A DNA stretch of 64,000 nucleotides from Sinotaia quadrata (lineage: Eukaryota > Mollusca > Gastropoda > Architaenioglossa > Viviparidae), in the NCBI GenBank assembly GCA_028829895.1, contig CM054181.1, positions 10,932,501 to 10,996,500 of the forward strand, given 5' to 3'. The notes beneath the pieces are model-generated. The model ran no database searches and had not been told where the DNA came from. It saw nothing but the letters and a program-made list of their open reading frames with translations. Position numbers and translations under genes: made by a program. Position 1 is the first letter of the stretch; the number at the start of each line of letters is the position of its first letter. Shown piece after piece: positions 10,610 to 24,955 of the stretch.

Positions 10610-11500
10610 TTACACGAGCTTTTCAATAGAGAAATTCAATGTTTAATTATGGCAAAATAATTCATTGGCATTGGCATGTGCATACTATTTGTTAATACTA
10701 AAGTTTTAAAATCACTCCTCTGTTTTAATTGCCGATCTTTTATCTACGCTAAGTGTAGAATATCATTACTTTGTAGATAGCTACCAATAATTACTTTCAT
10801 CTTAGTTTTATAGGCAGAATGGAATATTATTACGTATAATGGGTTGTTATTATTAAGGAAGTATAAAATACTTACATTAGTAGATAGTGGATTGTTATTA
10901 ATATTAAGAAAGTGTAAAATACTTATCTTAGTAGATAGTAATGTGCATTTATGACTCAGAGCATGGTATTTGTTGACGTCATCGATAGTAGAATTAAAAT
11001 TATCTCCCATGTCGAGTTTCCCAGAAATACCTAAGAAAACGGCAGTATTTTAATTTTTATTAAACAGAGAGTTCAAATTTGCAGCATGATAATTATTTGA
11101 AAAGCTAAGACTGAACAAGAATTTAATTTTTAATAAAAGTGCATGTCAACTGTTCCAAAGTGTCTATCATTCAGACTTACCAGCTTTACAAATACCAACA
11201 ATTACAACGGGATTTTATTTTTTTAATTTTAATTTAGCCTCGTGTACGATGAATATGATGAATGAATTTCAAGACATTGATTTACTTACATAGAAATACA
11301 AATTGTTTGAGACTATTTTATTTTTGCCTTGTGATTTTAAATTCCATATATTAAATATTTTTAAATTTTTAAAAGCTTTGTATACTTTTAATAAAAAAAT
11401 AAAATGTTTGATATATACCAAAACAGTGTTTTTGAATTGATTTAAATAAATATTTCTATATATTTTGAAAACATTGTTTAATTAATATGCAACAACAATT
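10610..11500. other. AT-rich intergenic DNA, nothing recognised
   Basis: Two short repeated segments near 10860-10935 (aagtataaaatacttacatt-like) are the only structure seen. No credible coding exon on either strand. Confidence 0.5.
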
Positions 11501-11667
11501 ATCTATCTATCTATCTATCTATCTACCTACCTACCTACCTGTCTATTTATCTATCTTCTGTCCATCTAATCCAATCTAATCTAATCTAATTCAGTCTAAT
11601 CTACCTACCTACCTATTTACCTGAATGTCCGTCCGCCCGCCCATCGGTCTGTCTGTCTCTTTGTCTG

Positions 11668-11754
<87 letters not shown>

Positions 11755-11764
11755 GTCTGTCTGT
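11501..11764. repeat. (TATC)n microsatellite with variants
   Basis: ATCT tetranucleotides, interrupted by ACCT, AATCT and CGCC variants in the middle and pure over about 100 bases at the right end. Confidence 0.95.
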
Positions 11765-11768
11765 GGCA

Positions 11769-11895
11769 GAGTAAATTTGCCTATCCCTATTTCTAAAGTG
11801 AATTATATATAAATTGTTAAATTGTGGAAACGACTCGACCTCGGGCACTCCTTATGATGGCATTTTTTGTTAGTATCAGAGTTGGAAGTAAACAA
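11769..11895 (+). repeat. Dispersed repeat A, copy 1
   Basis: This segment begins gagtaaatttgcctatccct, contains gggcactccttatgatg and ends ttggaagtaaacaa. It is collinear with 39166-39285 at roughly 80% identity by eye. No coding frame or RNA polymerase III boxes were recognised; it could be a short interspersed element or the end of a longer transposon. Confidence 0.7.
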
Positions 11896-12800
11896 AAAAT
11901 CGAAAAAACACAGCAGCATTAGTTGATCATAGGTAACAAAAAACAACAGCATTTACTAACCATTTGGGATGCACAAATCAACAGCACTAGCTAATCATAT
12001 GAACAAAAAAACAACAACAGCATTTGAGATAAAAAAAAAAAAACCAACAAAAAAACCAACAAAAACCCAGCAACACCAGCTAATCTTATGGAACAGAAAA
12101 CAGCATTAACTATCCACTTGGAACAAAAAGCAACAGCACTATTTTGTGTAGAGATGTGGTGATTTGACAACAGCGACACGAATTATCGTTATAATCAATA
12201 ACGCAAATTAATGTAATGCAGACAAAAAGACGAGATCATTAGTTTATTGATTTCAACTATTGGAGCTATTCACACAGAAAAAAATCAATCATCATTAACA
12301 GTAACAACGACACACAGAAAAAAATCAATCATCATTAACAGTAACATTAACGACATTTAAGACCATAAAAAGAAAATCACACTGTCAGATTTCTAATGTT
12401 ATTTAGAATTAATTCTCTGACGATAATAATAAAAAAAAAATAGTAATCTCATCTTTACCTTTAGCGCCACATTTTTTATTGAAGGGAGGCAAATCCACTA
12501 TGTGGCACTAACACTAAAGGGCCCTTAACTTCTAAGCAATGAAGGGGAATACATTATATGGCTTATTGCCCCCTGTCTCGCTGACCTGATAAAAAGTACG
12601 TAGGACAAATACAATTGTGATTTCTGTAGAATTATTTGACACTTATTAAATGTGAAATTATCTGTGAACGTGTGACTGCCTGCACAACCCAATGAGTTGA
12701 GCAATGACTCTGGACGAATCCGAACCAGATTTTCTCTATAGTAGGGAAATCTGTTTGAGGCTAAATCTGTTTTCATTTTCATGTATACGTTAAGCCATCT
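11896..12800. other. Intergenic DNA with A-rich minor repeats
   Basis: Recurring cagcatt/aacaaaaa motifs fill 11896-12140, and a 35-base segment with cacagaaaaaaatcaatcat is duplicated at about 12274-12345. A 97-codon minus-strand frame (12525-12818) has mixed composition but no recognisable domain, signal peptide or splice context; I do not call it a gene. Confidence 0.5.
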
Positions 12801-12809
12801 GCAGCCATG

Positions 12810-13050
12810 TTTAAACAAATAATATACAAGTACGAGGTCATTTATTATCTGTAGACATGTTTTAGACAGATAAATATAGGCCCTACAAGTATGAATTCAC
12901 GTATTTATTAAATTATCTGTAGACACTTTTTAGACAGATAAATATACAAGTGTGAATTCACGTATTTATTAAATTTATCTGTAGACACGTTTTAGACAGA
13001 TAAATATACAAGTCTGAATTCACGTATTTATTAAATTATCTTCAGCCCTG
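12810..13050. repeat. About 66-bp tandem repeat, 3 to 4 copies
   Basis: Units share ttttagacagataaatata and gaattcacgtatttattaaa. Confidence 0.85.
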
Positions 13051-13174
13051 TTTTAAATATGAATATTCTTTACAATTTTCATTACATTATTCGTACTGTA
13101 AATCCAGTATATTTTGGAATAATCACCAAATTTCCGTCTCATCCTTTAAAATGTACGATACTATCTGGCGTAGA

Positions 13175-13285
13175 AATAACTACCGAGGGCACGAGGGATC
13201 TTGAACACATTAATTCTCTTGGATGCATTATAACTACCGAGGGCACGAGGGATCTTGCACACATTAATTCTCTTGGACGCATTAT
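13175..13285. repeat. About 55-bp tandem duplication
   Basis: Two copies of aactaccgagggcacgaggg followed by atcttg and cacattaattctcttgga. GC-richer than its surroundings. 13300-13700 holds nothing further recognised. Confidence 0.85.
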
Positions 13286-13700
13286 TGTGCGTTCAAACAA
13301 CTGACGCCGCCTGAAAGTTATTTCCGAGCTCGCATAGGAAAAAATAAAATCAAAATTTAACATATTCACAAAGAATTATGAAAAACAAATTTGGGTTGTA
13401 CGTGTGGTAAAAAACGGTGTTATATTTCTGCTCAGGTCACAATGACCGGTGAAGATTAATATGTATTGGTGTCGCAATTTCCTCAAGGATGCTACCGACA
13501 AGGATGTCAACGATAACGAAATAGACAATAAAACTTCCTTAGAACTGAGGATAGAAGCTAAACCAGGCAAGCTTAACAAAACTTAAAAAAAGGAGAAAAG
13601 TATTTAAAATAAACAATCAACACCCCAAATACTACCACTACTATGACTACTACAACTACTAAAATCATGTCAACAAAGCAACAGCTTCAAAATTTACACA

Positions 13701-13701
<1 letters not shown>

Positions 13702-13748
<47 letters not shown>
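13702..13748. repeat. (CA)n microsatellite
   Basis: About 23 CA units. 13750-14010 shows nothing recognised. Confidence 0.95.
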
Positions 13749-13749
<1 letters not shown>

Positions 13750-14014
13750 TACATTTTATTCGGTGCAATCATGGACAAATGCTTGCCTCAAAAAGAGTGC
13801 ACTGAGAGAGATATGACATTTTTATCTTCTGAAGTGGGTGACGGAAGCCCTTATGTTTTAATCATACAAGTTTCCATTTTATGACAGGCGGGACTGGGGT
13901 GTGTTAGCTAGTCCAACTGACTATCGCATTTCTGGACTTTTATACAATATATTAGTTACCAATGAATATTTTACTTGACATTTATCGTACTTACCTGACA
14001 CTGTTTCTCTTGTT

Positions 14015-14965
14015 TCGCATTGTTTGAGTTTACCTCTGCTCGTGTTTACCTCTATTTGCTCATGTTTACCTGACATTGTTTATGTTTACTTCTGTTTGTT
14101 CGTGTTTATCTCTATTTGTTCGTGTTTACTTGGCATTGCTTGTGTTTACTTCTGTTTATTCGTGTTTTTCTGGCATTGTGTTTACTTCTGTTTGTTGTGT
14201 TTACCTCTATTTGTTCGTGTTTATCAGGCATTGTCGTGTTGGTCTGGTTTGTGTTTACCTTTATTTGTTTGTTATTTGGTATTGTTTGGATTGGTCTTGT
14301 TCGTGTTTACCTCTATTTGTTTGTGCTTACCTGGTATTGTTTGAGTTGGTCTGGTTTGTGTTATTTCTATTTGTTTGTGTTTACCGGTTTTGTTTGTTTT
14401 GGCCTGGCTTGTATTTGACTCTGTTTGCATGTGTTTACTGTTGTGTTTACCTCTATTTGTCCGTGTTCACCAATATTGTTTACATTGGTCTGGTGTGTGT
14501 TTATCTGTTATTGTTTCTTTATCTGGTATAGTTTGTGCTTATTATTATTTGTGTTTTCCCTGCATTGTTCGTGCTTAAATGGCATTATTCTTATTTAGCT
14601 TGTTTGTGTTGGTCTGGAATTGCATTTGCTGTTATGCATTGTTTATGTTTACCTGGCATTATAAGTTTTGGTCTGGCATTGAAATCGTCCCTCTGGCATT
14701 GCTTGTTTATACGACATTGTAAGTGTTGATCAGGTATTGTAAGCCCTTTTCTGGAATTGTTTGTTTACTTGGTATTGTAAATGTTTACCTAGTATTGTAA
14801 ATGTTTACCTAGTATTGTAAATGTTTATCTAGTATTGTAAATGTTTACCTAGTATTGTAAATGTTTACCTAGTATTGTAAATGTTTACCTGGTATTGTAA
14901 ATGTTTACCTAGTATTGTAAATGTTTACCTGGTATTGTAAATGTTTACCTGGTATTGTAAATGGC
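14015..14965. repeat. Degenerate GTTTACCT array resolving into a 20-bp unit
   Basis: The left part has variable spacing of tgtttacctctatttgttcg and ggcattgtttg motifs. The right part (about 14770-14960) is a regular 20-bp unit, tattgtaaatgtttacctag, about 10 copies. Overlapping hydrophobic frames here are artefacts of GTTT-rich repeats. Confidence 0.85.
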
Positions 14966-15676
14966 ATAAACATTCAGTATTCTTTTATAAACCCATTTAT
15001 AGTTCGCTCATACGAACAAATCAGATAACTCTGACAGTGCCTTAGGACTCAAAACTAACATTCTCTATGACACCACATGGTCGTGATTATGAACTTAAAT
15101 ATATATAAATTCTAACTTTAACTGTTGAACTATTTGCTATATGTAACGGTGCTGTCTTATGTTATTTGTTGTTGAATACATTTAATATTGATACTTAGAC
15201 CACTCGTGTTAGCGTGACTCACTCACATTATATATGTTGTAGTTTGTATTTACTGACTATCCTGGCTGTATGTATCAGGGGCTCGAGCTATCTTCTAGAA
15301 CTATCACAATTCTACATTATCTCTCATTCATCTTTCTAACACGTGTGGCCAACAAGAAGGTGTGTTTTGGGGATTAACCTAAAGTTAAGTGCGGCCCAGG
15401 TTGGTGGAGAATTAACATCTTGCCCTTCTCCCAGCAAAACGTCACAGACTGCGTTTGTGTTCCTGGTATTGTTGGTGTTGTACCTTTTGCCAGATGCTGT
15501 TTTTTCCCCCTAGTTTTATTTGTGTTTCTCTGAATATGTTACCCGAGAGTGTTTGCTTGTTTACCTGTTTGCCTATCTGTTATGATGTGTTTACTTGGTG
15601 CTATTTGTGTACACCTATAATTGTTTGTGATTACCTGGTGCTTTATGTTGTTTGAAATTACCTTTTACTATTTGTG
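14966..15676. other. Intergenic DNA, nothing recognised
   Basis: Mixed-composition sequence with degenerate GTTTACCTG motifs continuing at 15550-15660. No credible gene. Confidence 0.45.
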
Positions 15677-15830
15677 TACACGCCTCCCCATTGCACAGTA
15701 TTTATCGGCTGTCTATTTACCGCATGTCTCCCCATTGCACAATATTTATCGGCTGTCTATTTACCGCATGTCTCTCCATTGCACAATATTTATCGGCTGT
15801 CTATTTACCGCACATCTCCCCAATTGCACA
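15677..15830. repeat. 44-bp tandem repeat, about 3.5 copies
   Basis: Unit contains ccccattgcacaatatttat and cggctgtctatttaccgca. Near-identical copies. Confidence 0.9.
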
Positions 15831-15976
15831 ATTTATTAATAGCAAGAAAAGCAGCATAATTTTTATCGTTGCCATCGTCATCATCATGATCACCATCTAT
15901 GAATACTGACACCGACAATCTACAAAACAGTACGCAAACTTCCCAATGATGAAATGTGTGCAGGCGAGAAGAAAGT

Positions 15977-15977
<1 letters not shown>

Positions 15978-16063
<86 letters not shown>
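15978..16063. repeat. (CA)n microsatellite
   Basis: About 42 uninterrupted CA units followed by a short TA-rich tail. Confidence 0.95.
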
Positions 16064-16071
<8 letters not shown>

Positions 16072-16354
16072 AATATATGTATATATTAACAGCACCCAGG
16101 TAAGTATTGGGTTACCACAGGGAATGATATCTATTCTGCACGCATACTAACAGGTAATCACAAACAATAGGAGTGCACAAACAGCATCATGTAATCACAA
16201 ACAACATTTAGCACCAGGTAATCACAAACAATAATAATTTAATGTAGTTTCCCAAATAAAGACGGTTTCAATAATTCAGTTGAATTGTGACTGTTAATGA
16301 CTATGGCGCTTACACTCAAAACATAACGTCATGTCACTTGACCTGAACGCGCAT

Positions 16355-16545
16355 GCTTGTATGTATGTAAATATGTATGTGTGTATGCATTTTTGTGTAT
16401 GTATGTGTGTATGGATGGATGTATTTTTGTATGCGTGTGTGTATGCGTGTATGTGTGTATGTATGTGTGTATGTATGTGTATGTATGCGTGTAGGTATGT
16501 GTGTATGTATATGTGTGTGCAATTATGTGTGTATGAGAGTGAGTG
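16355..16545. repeat. Degenerate (GTAT)n tract
   Basis: GTAT, GTGT and GCGT tetranucleotides over about 190 bases. Open frames on both strands here are low complexity. Confidence 0.9.
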
Positions 16546-16936
16546 CTTGTGTTGAGTGCTAGTCGTGTGCTTTGTGGCGTTACTGTTATTATCTCTCGCC
16601 GCACATCTGCTTGGATATTTAATGTTCCAGTTTAAAACAATAACAAAAGCCAGTAAACTATTTTAAAGTTTCCGTGTTACCAATATAACAATCAAAACAA
16701 ATATCCTATTTTAAATTTCCAGTTTCAAAAATATTTTTTTTTAAATGTATAAAAAAAAAAAAAAAAATTAACTGTTTTCAAGTTCCAGTTTCACTAAAAC
16801 AAACATACCTCCAAACGGATAAACATTTTTTACAAGTAATGGGAAGGAACATATGAGCTTTGACTTCAGATTTAGCCTTGAACTTGACCTTTTTTTTTCC
16901 TCACTAAACAGCAACGCCCAATCCGGATCTTTCTTG

Positions 16937-16944
16937 TATATTTA
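16937..16944 (+). promoter_or_regulatory. Possible TATA-like element of AVIT-like gene 2
   Basis: TATATTTA lies 130 bases upstream of the ATG at 17074, about the same distance as the TATA box of gene 1 from its ATG. In AT-rich DNA this alone is weak. Confidence 0.25.
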
Positions 16945-17073
16945 TCTCTTAAATGTTCTGTCCCAATGTCTGTTTCCAAATTCTCTTTCAATAACTCCTT
17001 GACTTAAATCTTGAGCGCGCACTCTTTCTTCGAGATCTCATACGAGCAACACATCACTGTGAAATTGACGAAG

Positions 17074-17145
17074 ATGCTAATTTATCTGCTTTGCCTCGTC
17101 GTCTTCCTCGCCAGCCACATCACATCACAAGGCGACTTAGATAAT
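17074..17145 (+). CDS. AVIT-like gene 2, exon 1: signal peptide
   Basis: The ATG at 17074 encodes 24 residues: a clear signal peptide, MLIYLLCLVVFLASHITSQ, then GDLDN. The exon ends at 17145 with donor GTATGC, phase 0, matching the phase of gene 1. The frame continues upstream to a TTG at 17011, but that extension has no ATG and would put a polar stretch before the signal peptide, so 17074 is chosen. It joins exon 2 at 25097 across a 7951-bp intron, 3.5 times that of gene 1. Confidence 0.75.
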
Positions 17146-17236
17146 GTATGCTTGAATGTTCATTCGTTTTTTTCACCTTTTCCCTCCTTCCTTCAAGTGT
17201 TCCCATTATATTAATAAGAGCGTTTATATCTCGTAT

Positions 17237-17975
17237 TCTTGAGCTTACTTAGTTTTGTTCTCTATACTTATTTAGTTTTGTTCTCTATACTTATTTAGTT
17301 TTGTTCTCTATACTTATTTAGTTTTGTTCTCTATACTTATTTAGTTTTGTTCTCTATACTTATTTAGTTTTGTTCTCTATACTTTCTTAGTTTTGTTCTC
17401 TATACTTATTTAGTTTTGTTCTCTATACTTACTTAGTTTTGTTCTCTATACTTATTTAGTTTTGTTCTCTATACTTATTTAGTTTTGTTCTCTATACTTA
17501 TTTAGTTTTGTTCTTTATACTTATTTAGTTTTGTTCTCTATACTTATTTAGTTTTGTTCTCTATACTTATTTAGTTTTGTTCTCTATACTTATTTAGTTT
17601 TGTTCTCTATACTTATTTAGTTTTGTTCTCTATACTTATTTAGTTTTGTTCTCTATACTTATTTAGTTTTGTTCTCTATACTTATTTAGTTTTGTTCTCT
17701 ATACTTATTTAGTTTTGTTCTCTATACTTATTTAGTTTTGTTCTCTATACTTATTTAGTTTTGTTCTCTATACTTATTTAGTTTTGTTCTCTATACTTAT
17801 TTAGTTTTGTTCTCTATACTTATTTACTTATTTAGTTTTGTTCTCTATACTTATTTACTTATTTAGTTTTGTTCTCTATACTTATTTAGTTTTGTTCTCT
17901 ATACTTATTTACTTATTTAGTTTTGTTCTCTATACTTATTTACTTATTTAGTTTTGTTCTCTATACTTATAGATT
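17237..17975. repeat. 23-bp minisatellite, about 31 copies, in intron 1 of gene 2
   Basis: Near-perfect units of ttagttttgttctctatact plus tat. Towards the right some units carry an extra tacttatt. The array starts about 90 bases after the splice donor. High uniformity suggests recent expansion, and the true copy number may differ from the assembly. Confidence 0.95.
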
Positions 17976-18250
17976 TCATTCAGATTCTTATATGTTCAGT
18001 AAAGTTTATAGATTTCACTTAGATTCTTAGATATAGTTTTGTTCTAAATTTATAGATTTCACTTAGATTCTTATATGTAGTTTTGTTCACTAAATTTATA
18101 GATTTCACTTAGATTCTTATATGTAGTTTTGTTCACTAAATTTATTCTTAGATGTATGTAATTTTGTTCTCTAAACTTTATTGATTTAATTCAGATTCTT
18201 ATATGAATGAAGTTTTGTTCTCTAAACTTTATAGGCTTAGATCTTATACG
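17976..18250. repeat. About 45-bp tandem repeat, related to the preceding array
   Basis: Units share agttttgttc, aaatttatagatttcactta and gattcttatatgta. The agttttgttc core is shared with the 23-bp array, so one probably arose from the other. Confidence 0.8.
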
Positions 18251-18411
18251 TATACACTTTTGTTCACTGAAGTTCATAGGTTTTATTCTTAGTTTTTAAA
18301 TGAAATAAAATATTTGCATTATCTATTTACAGAATTAATTAAATAATTCATGTATTAATTTGTATTAAGTATTTACGACTTTCTGTTTTATTTCTATTTA
18401 CAAGCAGTTAG

Positions 18412-18605
18412 CTTTCATTAGTGACATTCTAAAAATTATGTCTTTATAGCTTTCATTAGTGACATTCTAAAAATTATGTCTTTATAGCTTTCATTAGTGA
18501 CATTCTAAAAATTATGTCTTTATAGCTTTCATTAGTGACATTCTAAAAATTATGTCTTTATAGCTTTCATTAGTGACATTCTAAAAATTATGTCTTTATA
18601 GCTTT
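18412..18605. repeat. 38-bp minisatellite, 5 copies
   Basis: Near-identical units of agctttcattagtgacattc followed by taaaaattatgtctttat. Confidence 0.95.
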
Positions 18606-20330
18606 CATTCTTAAATTCATTGAAATTTTTTAAAATATATTTTATAGATTTATTCTAACAATTATTATTTTTTCATAGCTATTGTTAATTTCAATTTTAC
18701 GTTTCATTTTCATTTCTGTTGGAATGTTTTATTTTCAAATCATAAAGTTATTTATTTATTTATTTATTTTCTTAGTGTTTATACCGTGAAGCACTTTAAC
18801 TTTAAAGTTCATTTCTCAAATTATTTGCTAACATTTATTTAATTTGTGCACTAGAATTTATATTATAGTGTTCAGTTTTAAAGTTGTTTATTTATTACCG
18901 TTTGAAATGATCATTGTTTTCATTCTTGATATTAATATTAATGATTAAGATTTCGGTCACCTCACATTAGCACTGTTATTTATTTTTAAATAAAGATTAA
19001 TATTGAGAATCGTAACGAACTGACGGGCGTTCTCACACCGTGAGTAAATGAGTCTGAAATGTAAATGAGCAAATAAACAAATATAAGAGTAATCACTAAT
19101 AGAGAGTCATGGATAAATTAATATCAGATATAAACATTCTGATCACTAGCAAAAAGTAATAACTAATTAAAATAAATATGGCGTTTTCAGAACTCTATTT
19201 CCATATGTACATATAAATAAACGTTATTCTGCCATATAATTTTCCTGCAAGAGGGACTTCTTTTTAAGGGATAAGTTGTGATTGTCTTAACGAACTCTGC
19301 CCTCTCTGTCCCATCTCCCTCCCCCCGCCCCCCATACGTCTTAAACATCATGTACAAAAAGTGAGTTACAAGTAACAATAATATTTATTAATCACAACAA
19401 TTATGAAGTATAAACGAATATAATTTTTTTTCCAAAGGTAGTAAATTAACGATGGCTGTTTAGTACGTTTAGTATGGCTGCTCGAATGCTGATATTTTAT
19501 TTCTACAGATTTCTATTACTCATCATTAAAGAGTTCAGAGTAGGAGAGAGAAATTGTAGAGACATAACCTTGCTCAAGAAGCAGTCTCGTGTCCATTAGT
19601 CCGAACATTTATATTTCCTGCATACCACTCGTCTGGGAGGAATAGGCCAGCATTGACTGGGGTGGGTGGGGGGTGGGGACAGGCCATTATTGACTGGGGC
19701 GGGCGGGGGGACAGGCCTGCATTGACTGGATGCGAGGGAATGTGAAACTTGAGACCTAGCGTGGTTAACAGATGCCTTGACAGACTAAATATCGTGAAAT
19801 TATCATTTTACCAAGTGCAAAGATGCAGAATGAGGTTGGTGAACCATAACTATAAACATGCACTGGCGAATTTTCTCCGTCATGCACGGTTTCAATTTTC
19901 CTCTTGTAGTGTAATTCGACAATATTTTCTTTTATCTGATACATGAATTTATAATTAAAATAATTTTTATTTCTTTTAATTTATCATGACACACAAATTA
20001 TTTACGAATTATATAATCATATATTTATATTTTAACGGAGAGGGTCTTTTACAAACAGACATTTTACTTCACACAGTAATATTGTGCAACACATCTAAGC
20101 TTTGGGAATTGAGAACACTTAAAATTTAAAACCATTTACAAGTGTAAGAACTAGGGAATGTGTCCCTACATAACGTCAGTCTTCTATGGCACCGGGAAGT
20201 AATGGTTTAGTGATGTCATGCTGCTAAGACACGAGACCAATATTCATGAGGCTATGCAATGCCGTTTAGCAAAATCATACTTCCACAATCTCAGGCACAG
20301 CGTCTTTGCAGGATCTGGCTTCACAACAAT
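18606..20330. other. Intronic AT-rich DNA of gene 2, little recognised
   Basis: Contains a G-rich repeat of about 55 bases (19635-19740, three copies of a gccNgcattgactggg-like motif with ggtgggtgggggg runs). Otherwise no array and no credible exon; short frames at 19187-19378 and 19749-19946 lack domain signal. Confidence 0.5.
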
Positions 20331-20334
20331 AAGC

Positions 20335-20805
20335 ATAATGCTATGGCAATGTAAGGTCGTTAAAATATCAGGTATAATGCTTTGGCAATGTCAAGTCGTT
20401 AAAATATCAGGAATAATGATATGGTAATGTCAGGTCGTTAAAATATCAGGAATAATGCTAGGGCAATGTCAGGTCGTTAAAATATCAGGAATAATGATAT
20501 GGCAATGTCAGGTCGTTAAAATATCAGGAATAATGATATGGCAATGTCAGGCGTTAAAATATCAGGAATAATGCTATGGCAATGTCAGGTCGTTAAAATA
20601 TCAGGAATAATGATATGGCAATGTCAGGTCGTTAAAATATCAGGAATAATGATATGGCAATGTCAGGTCGTTAAAATATCAGGAATAATGATATGGCAAT
20701 GTCAGGTCGTTAAAATATCAGGAATAATGCTATGGCAATGTCAGGTCGTTAAAATATCAGGAATAATGATATGGCAATGTCAGGTCATTAAAATATCAGG
20801 CGTAA
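20335..20805. repeat. 39-bp minisatellite, about 12 copies
   Basis: Units of caggaataatgatatggcaa followed by tgtcaggtcgttaaaatat. The main variant is gatatgg versus gctatgg. Period 39 gives 13-residue repeats in the open frame, which is not considered a gene. Confidence 0.95.
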
Positions 20806-21084
20806 CGTTATAGCAGCAAGAATCAGTTCTTAACAACAAACGGACTATCAAAGAACAATAAACACACGAGAGCGTTTTACAGTGCATTTTACATTCATTG
20901 ATTTTACTTGTAAAATCATAAAGCTCGACAACAATCTAATGTAAACAATCTATCTTATCTCTTTAGTCTAATGTATCTTGTCACTCTGTTACTTTATCCA
21001 TCTTTTTACTTTTTTCCCGTGCGTTTGTCGAAAAATACAACAAAATATATAACTTCAGGAAAGGAATGCACTTTTCCTGTATTA

Positions 21085-21300
21085 CTATTAAACATTAAGG
21101 AAAAAAGAAGAAAAAGGAAAGAAGAAAATCCAGTTACTATTAAACATTAAGGAAAAAAGAAGAAAAAGGAAAGAAGAAAATCCAGTTACTATTAAACATT
21201 AAGGAAATAAGAAGAAAAAGGAAAGAAGAAAATCCAGTTACTCTTAAACATTAAGGAAAAAACGAAGAAAAAGGAAATAAGAAAAACCAGTTACATGAAG
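21085..21300. repeat. 52-bp tandem repeat, 4 copies
   Basis: Unit starts ccagttactattaaacatta and continues with purine-rich aaggaaaaaagaag and aaaggaaagaagaaaat. Confidence 0.9.
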
Positions 21301-21429
21301 GAAAACAAGTTAAATGAAATTACGCAATCAAATTTTAAACACTACCACCACCACTAAGGAACATGTCTGAGCAAATTTAACATCATTGACAGAACGTGTT
21401 TCTCAATAGTATAGGGCTTAGTGAAATTG

Positions 21430-21800
21430 GAGAGAGATCAGAGAGAACCTTACTTAAGATACATTTCATAAGAGATCACAGAGTACGTTACATAAGATAC
21501 ATTTCATGAGAGATCAGAGAGTACCTTACTTGATACATTTCATGAGAGATCAGAGAGTACCTTACTTGATACATTTCATGAGAGATCAGAGAGTACGTTA
21601 CATAAAGATACATGTCATGAGAGATCAGAGAGTACGTTACATAAAGATACATGTCATGAGAGATCAGAGAGTACGTTACTTAAGATACATTTCATGAGAT
21701 ATCAGAGAGTACGTTACATAAGATACATTTCATAAGAGATCACAGAGTACGTTACATAAAGATACATTTCATGAGAGATCAGAGAGTACGTTACTTAGAA
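21430..21800. repeat. 36 to 40-bp minisatellite, about 10 copies
   Basis: Units contain catgagagatcagagagtac followed by gttacataaagatacattt, with length variants. Confidence 0.9.
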
Positions 21801-22430
21801 TGCATGCTAATACAACTCTTGGAAAATTTTAAATGAAAAGAGAAAATAATTAATTTTTAATGCATTGTTTAAAACGTACTGTATACGTGACCACCACCCT
21901 TAGGGAGCTTTGAGATGTTAGTTTCAAATCACATGCATTCTTTGAACTAAATTAAAATGACACATCAAGCAGCATCTTTCTTAAGTCTCGGTTTTTTTTC
22001 TCTCTTTACAAACAGTCTAGAAATGCGATTTTCGTTTTTCAGCAATTGGATTTTAATTCAATCAGGAAGCTTTCCTGCAGGATTTATCCTTGACCTATTT
22101 GTTAGCATGGTGACGGTAGCGCACGTTGTATACATTTCATGGCGCTGAAATATCGATTTTACGGTTTGTGTGGAAATAATCAATAGTGTCAAACAAGAAC
22201 TTTAACAGTTCAAAGCCAGTTAATGAAGATCTTAAATGAAATGTGCAGCTTGAAGAACTGAACAATAAGCTAACACAAATACATGGATGTGTTAAAACGA
22301 AATACTTGGCATGCGAAACACTTAATATGGCGTGCAATTGTTTGTTAACAACAAACAGCTGACAACAAGTGGTATCTTCCACTGTGCCGTCCTTGAAATC
22401 AATGAAATCTGGAAATAGGCTTCAAACAAC
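21801..22430. other. Intronic DNA with an unassigned 63-codon frame
   Basis: A plus-strand frame at 21957-22148 follows a pyrimidine-rich tract and an AG at about 22015, so a small alternative exon is conceivable. The peptide is hydrophobic with no cysteine pattern. I do not call an exon. Confidence 0.3.
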
Positions 22431-22434
22431 CAAC

Positions 22435-22615
22435 CAACCAACCATCATATCCACAAAAATGTCAGTCCACAAAATTATTAACATAAGCTCTTCAACAACC
22501 ATCCTATCCACAAAAATGTCAGTCCACAAAATTATTAGCCTAAACTCTATAACAACCATCCTACCCACAAAAATGTCAGTCCACAAAATTATTAGCCTAA
22601 ACTCTCTAACAAACG
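22435..22615. repeat. 57-bp tandem repeat, 3 copies
   Basis: Units share ccacaaaaatgtcagtccac and aaaattattagcctaaactc. Confidence 0.9.
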
Positions 22616-23944
<1,329 letters not shown>

Positions 23945-24429
23945 TATTAAAGCGTTATTATGGGAACCGGGACCATAATTTGCTGCATGCTTAATTTTAG
24001 TCTCCAGCGTGTCAAGACTCCATTTTGTTTTGAAATAAATATCTTGAGTGCATTTTCCTATTTTATACTTTAGTCTTCTTTCTTTTCTTTATGTTTTACT
24101 TCATGATTTTTTTTCTTTTGTTTGGAATTTTATTTCTCATTCAAAAATCTGGTAAATGGTATATTGCGATTTCAACATAAAAATATTTCGATATTTCTGA
24201 GAATTGTCCTAAAGTTGCAAATAGCACAATACAAAAACTATTAATGTTAAGCCGTGGTGGACAAGGGGTTATCTAACTGGAGTTAATTTGACTTTTTAGA
24301 ACTCAGGAGAATATTTATAGTCCAGTATGTACAGCATAAGACCAAGATTCTAATACATTTATGTGTCCTACCTGTACATCTAAAGATCACGTATGTGAAA
24401 CATTTATCGTCCTGTTTGGGTAACACAAT

Positions 24430-24860
24430 ACGCGTGTAACATTTATAGGACACATTTCTGTAATATCCATAGGCTGTCTATTTAACATAGGACTAAGTAT
24501 TTATAACACTTACTGGCCCAGTCTGTCTTAATAGACTCTGTCCATGTAATACAGGACCAACAACAGTCTGTCTTATAGGCTCTGTCCATAGCCATCAGTG
24601 CAATATGTGATAGGGCTATATATTACAAATCTGTTATATGTTGTTATATAAAATATTTTATGTTACCCTATTATTGGCAAAATGTTATAGGATTCTTATG
24701 TATAACAGTTTGAAAGGGTCTATGTGTTATTTTACATATGGTCTGTTTTGTGCACTATTTTATACAGGTCTATTTGTGCAATATATTTTACAAGTCTGTC
24801 TTGTGCACTATTTTATAAAGGTATGTTTTGCGCAATATTTTATGAAGGTCTGTTATGTGA
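24430..24860. repeat. Degenerate repeats of 30 to 35 bp
   Basis: Recurring ctgtcttataggctctgtcc (24530-24600) and ttgtgcactattttatanag-like motifs (24735-24860). Hydrophobic frames are read-through. Confidence 0.65.
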
Positions 24861-24955
24861 AATGTGTTGCAAAACCAGTCTGTATTACTCTAGCGAGCCA
24901 TCTTTGTTTACTCTTAACTGATTGTGCATACACATTTAGACTATCAAAATATAAC

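Noticed and set aside
17011..17073. N-terminal extension of AVIT-like gene 2 from a TTG codon
   Set aside because: No ATG, and the extension would bury the signal peptide; the ATG at 17074 gives the same precursor length as gene 1.
21957..22148. 63-codon hydrophobic frame after a pyrimidine-rich tract in the gene 2 intron
   Set aside because: No cysteine pattern or domain; only a chance acceptor-like sequence.
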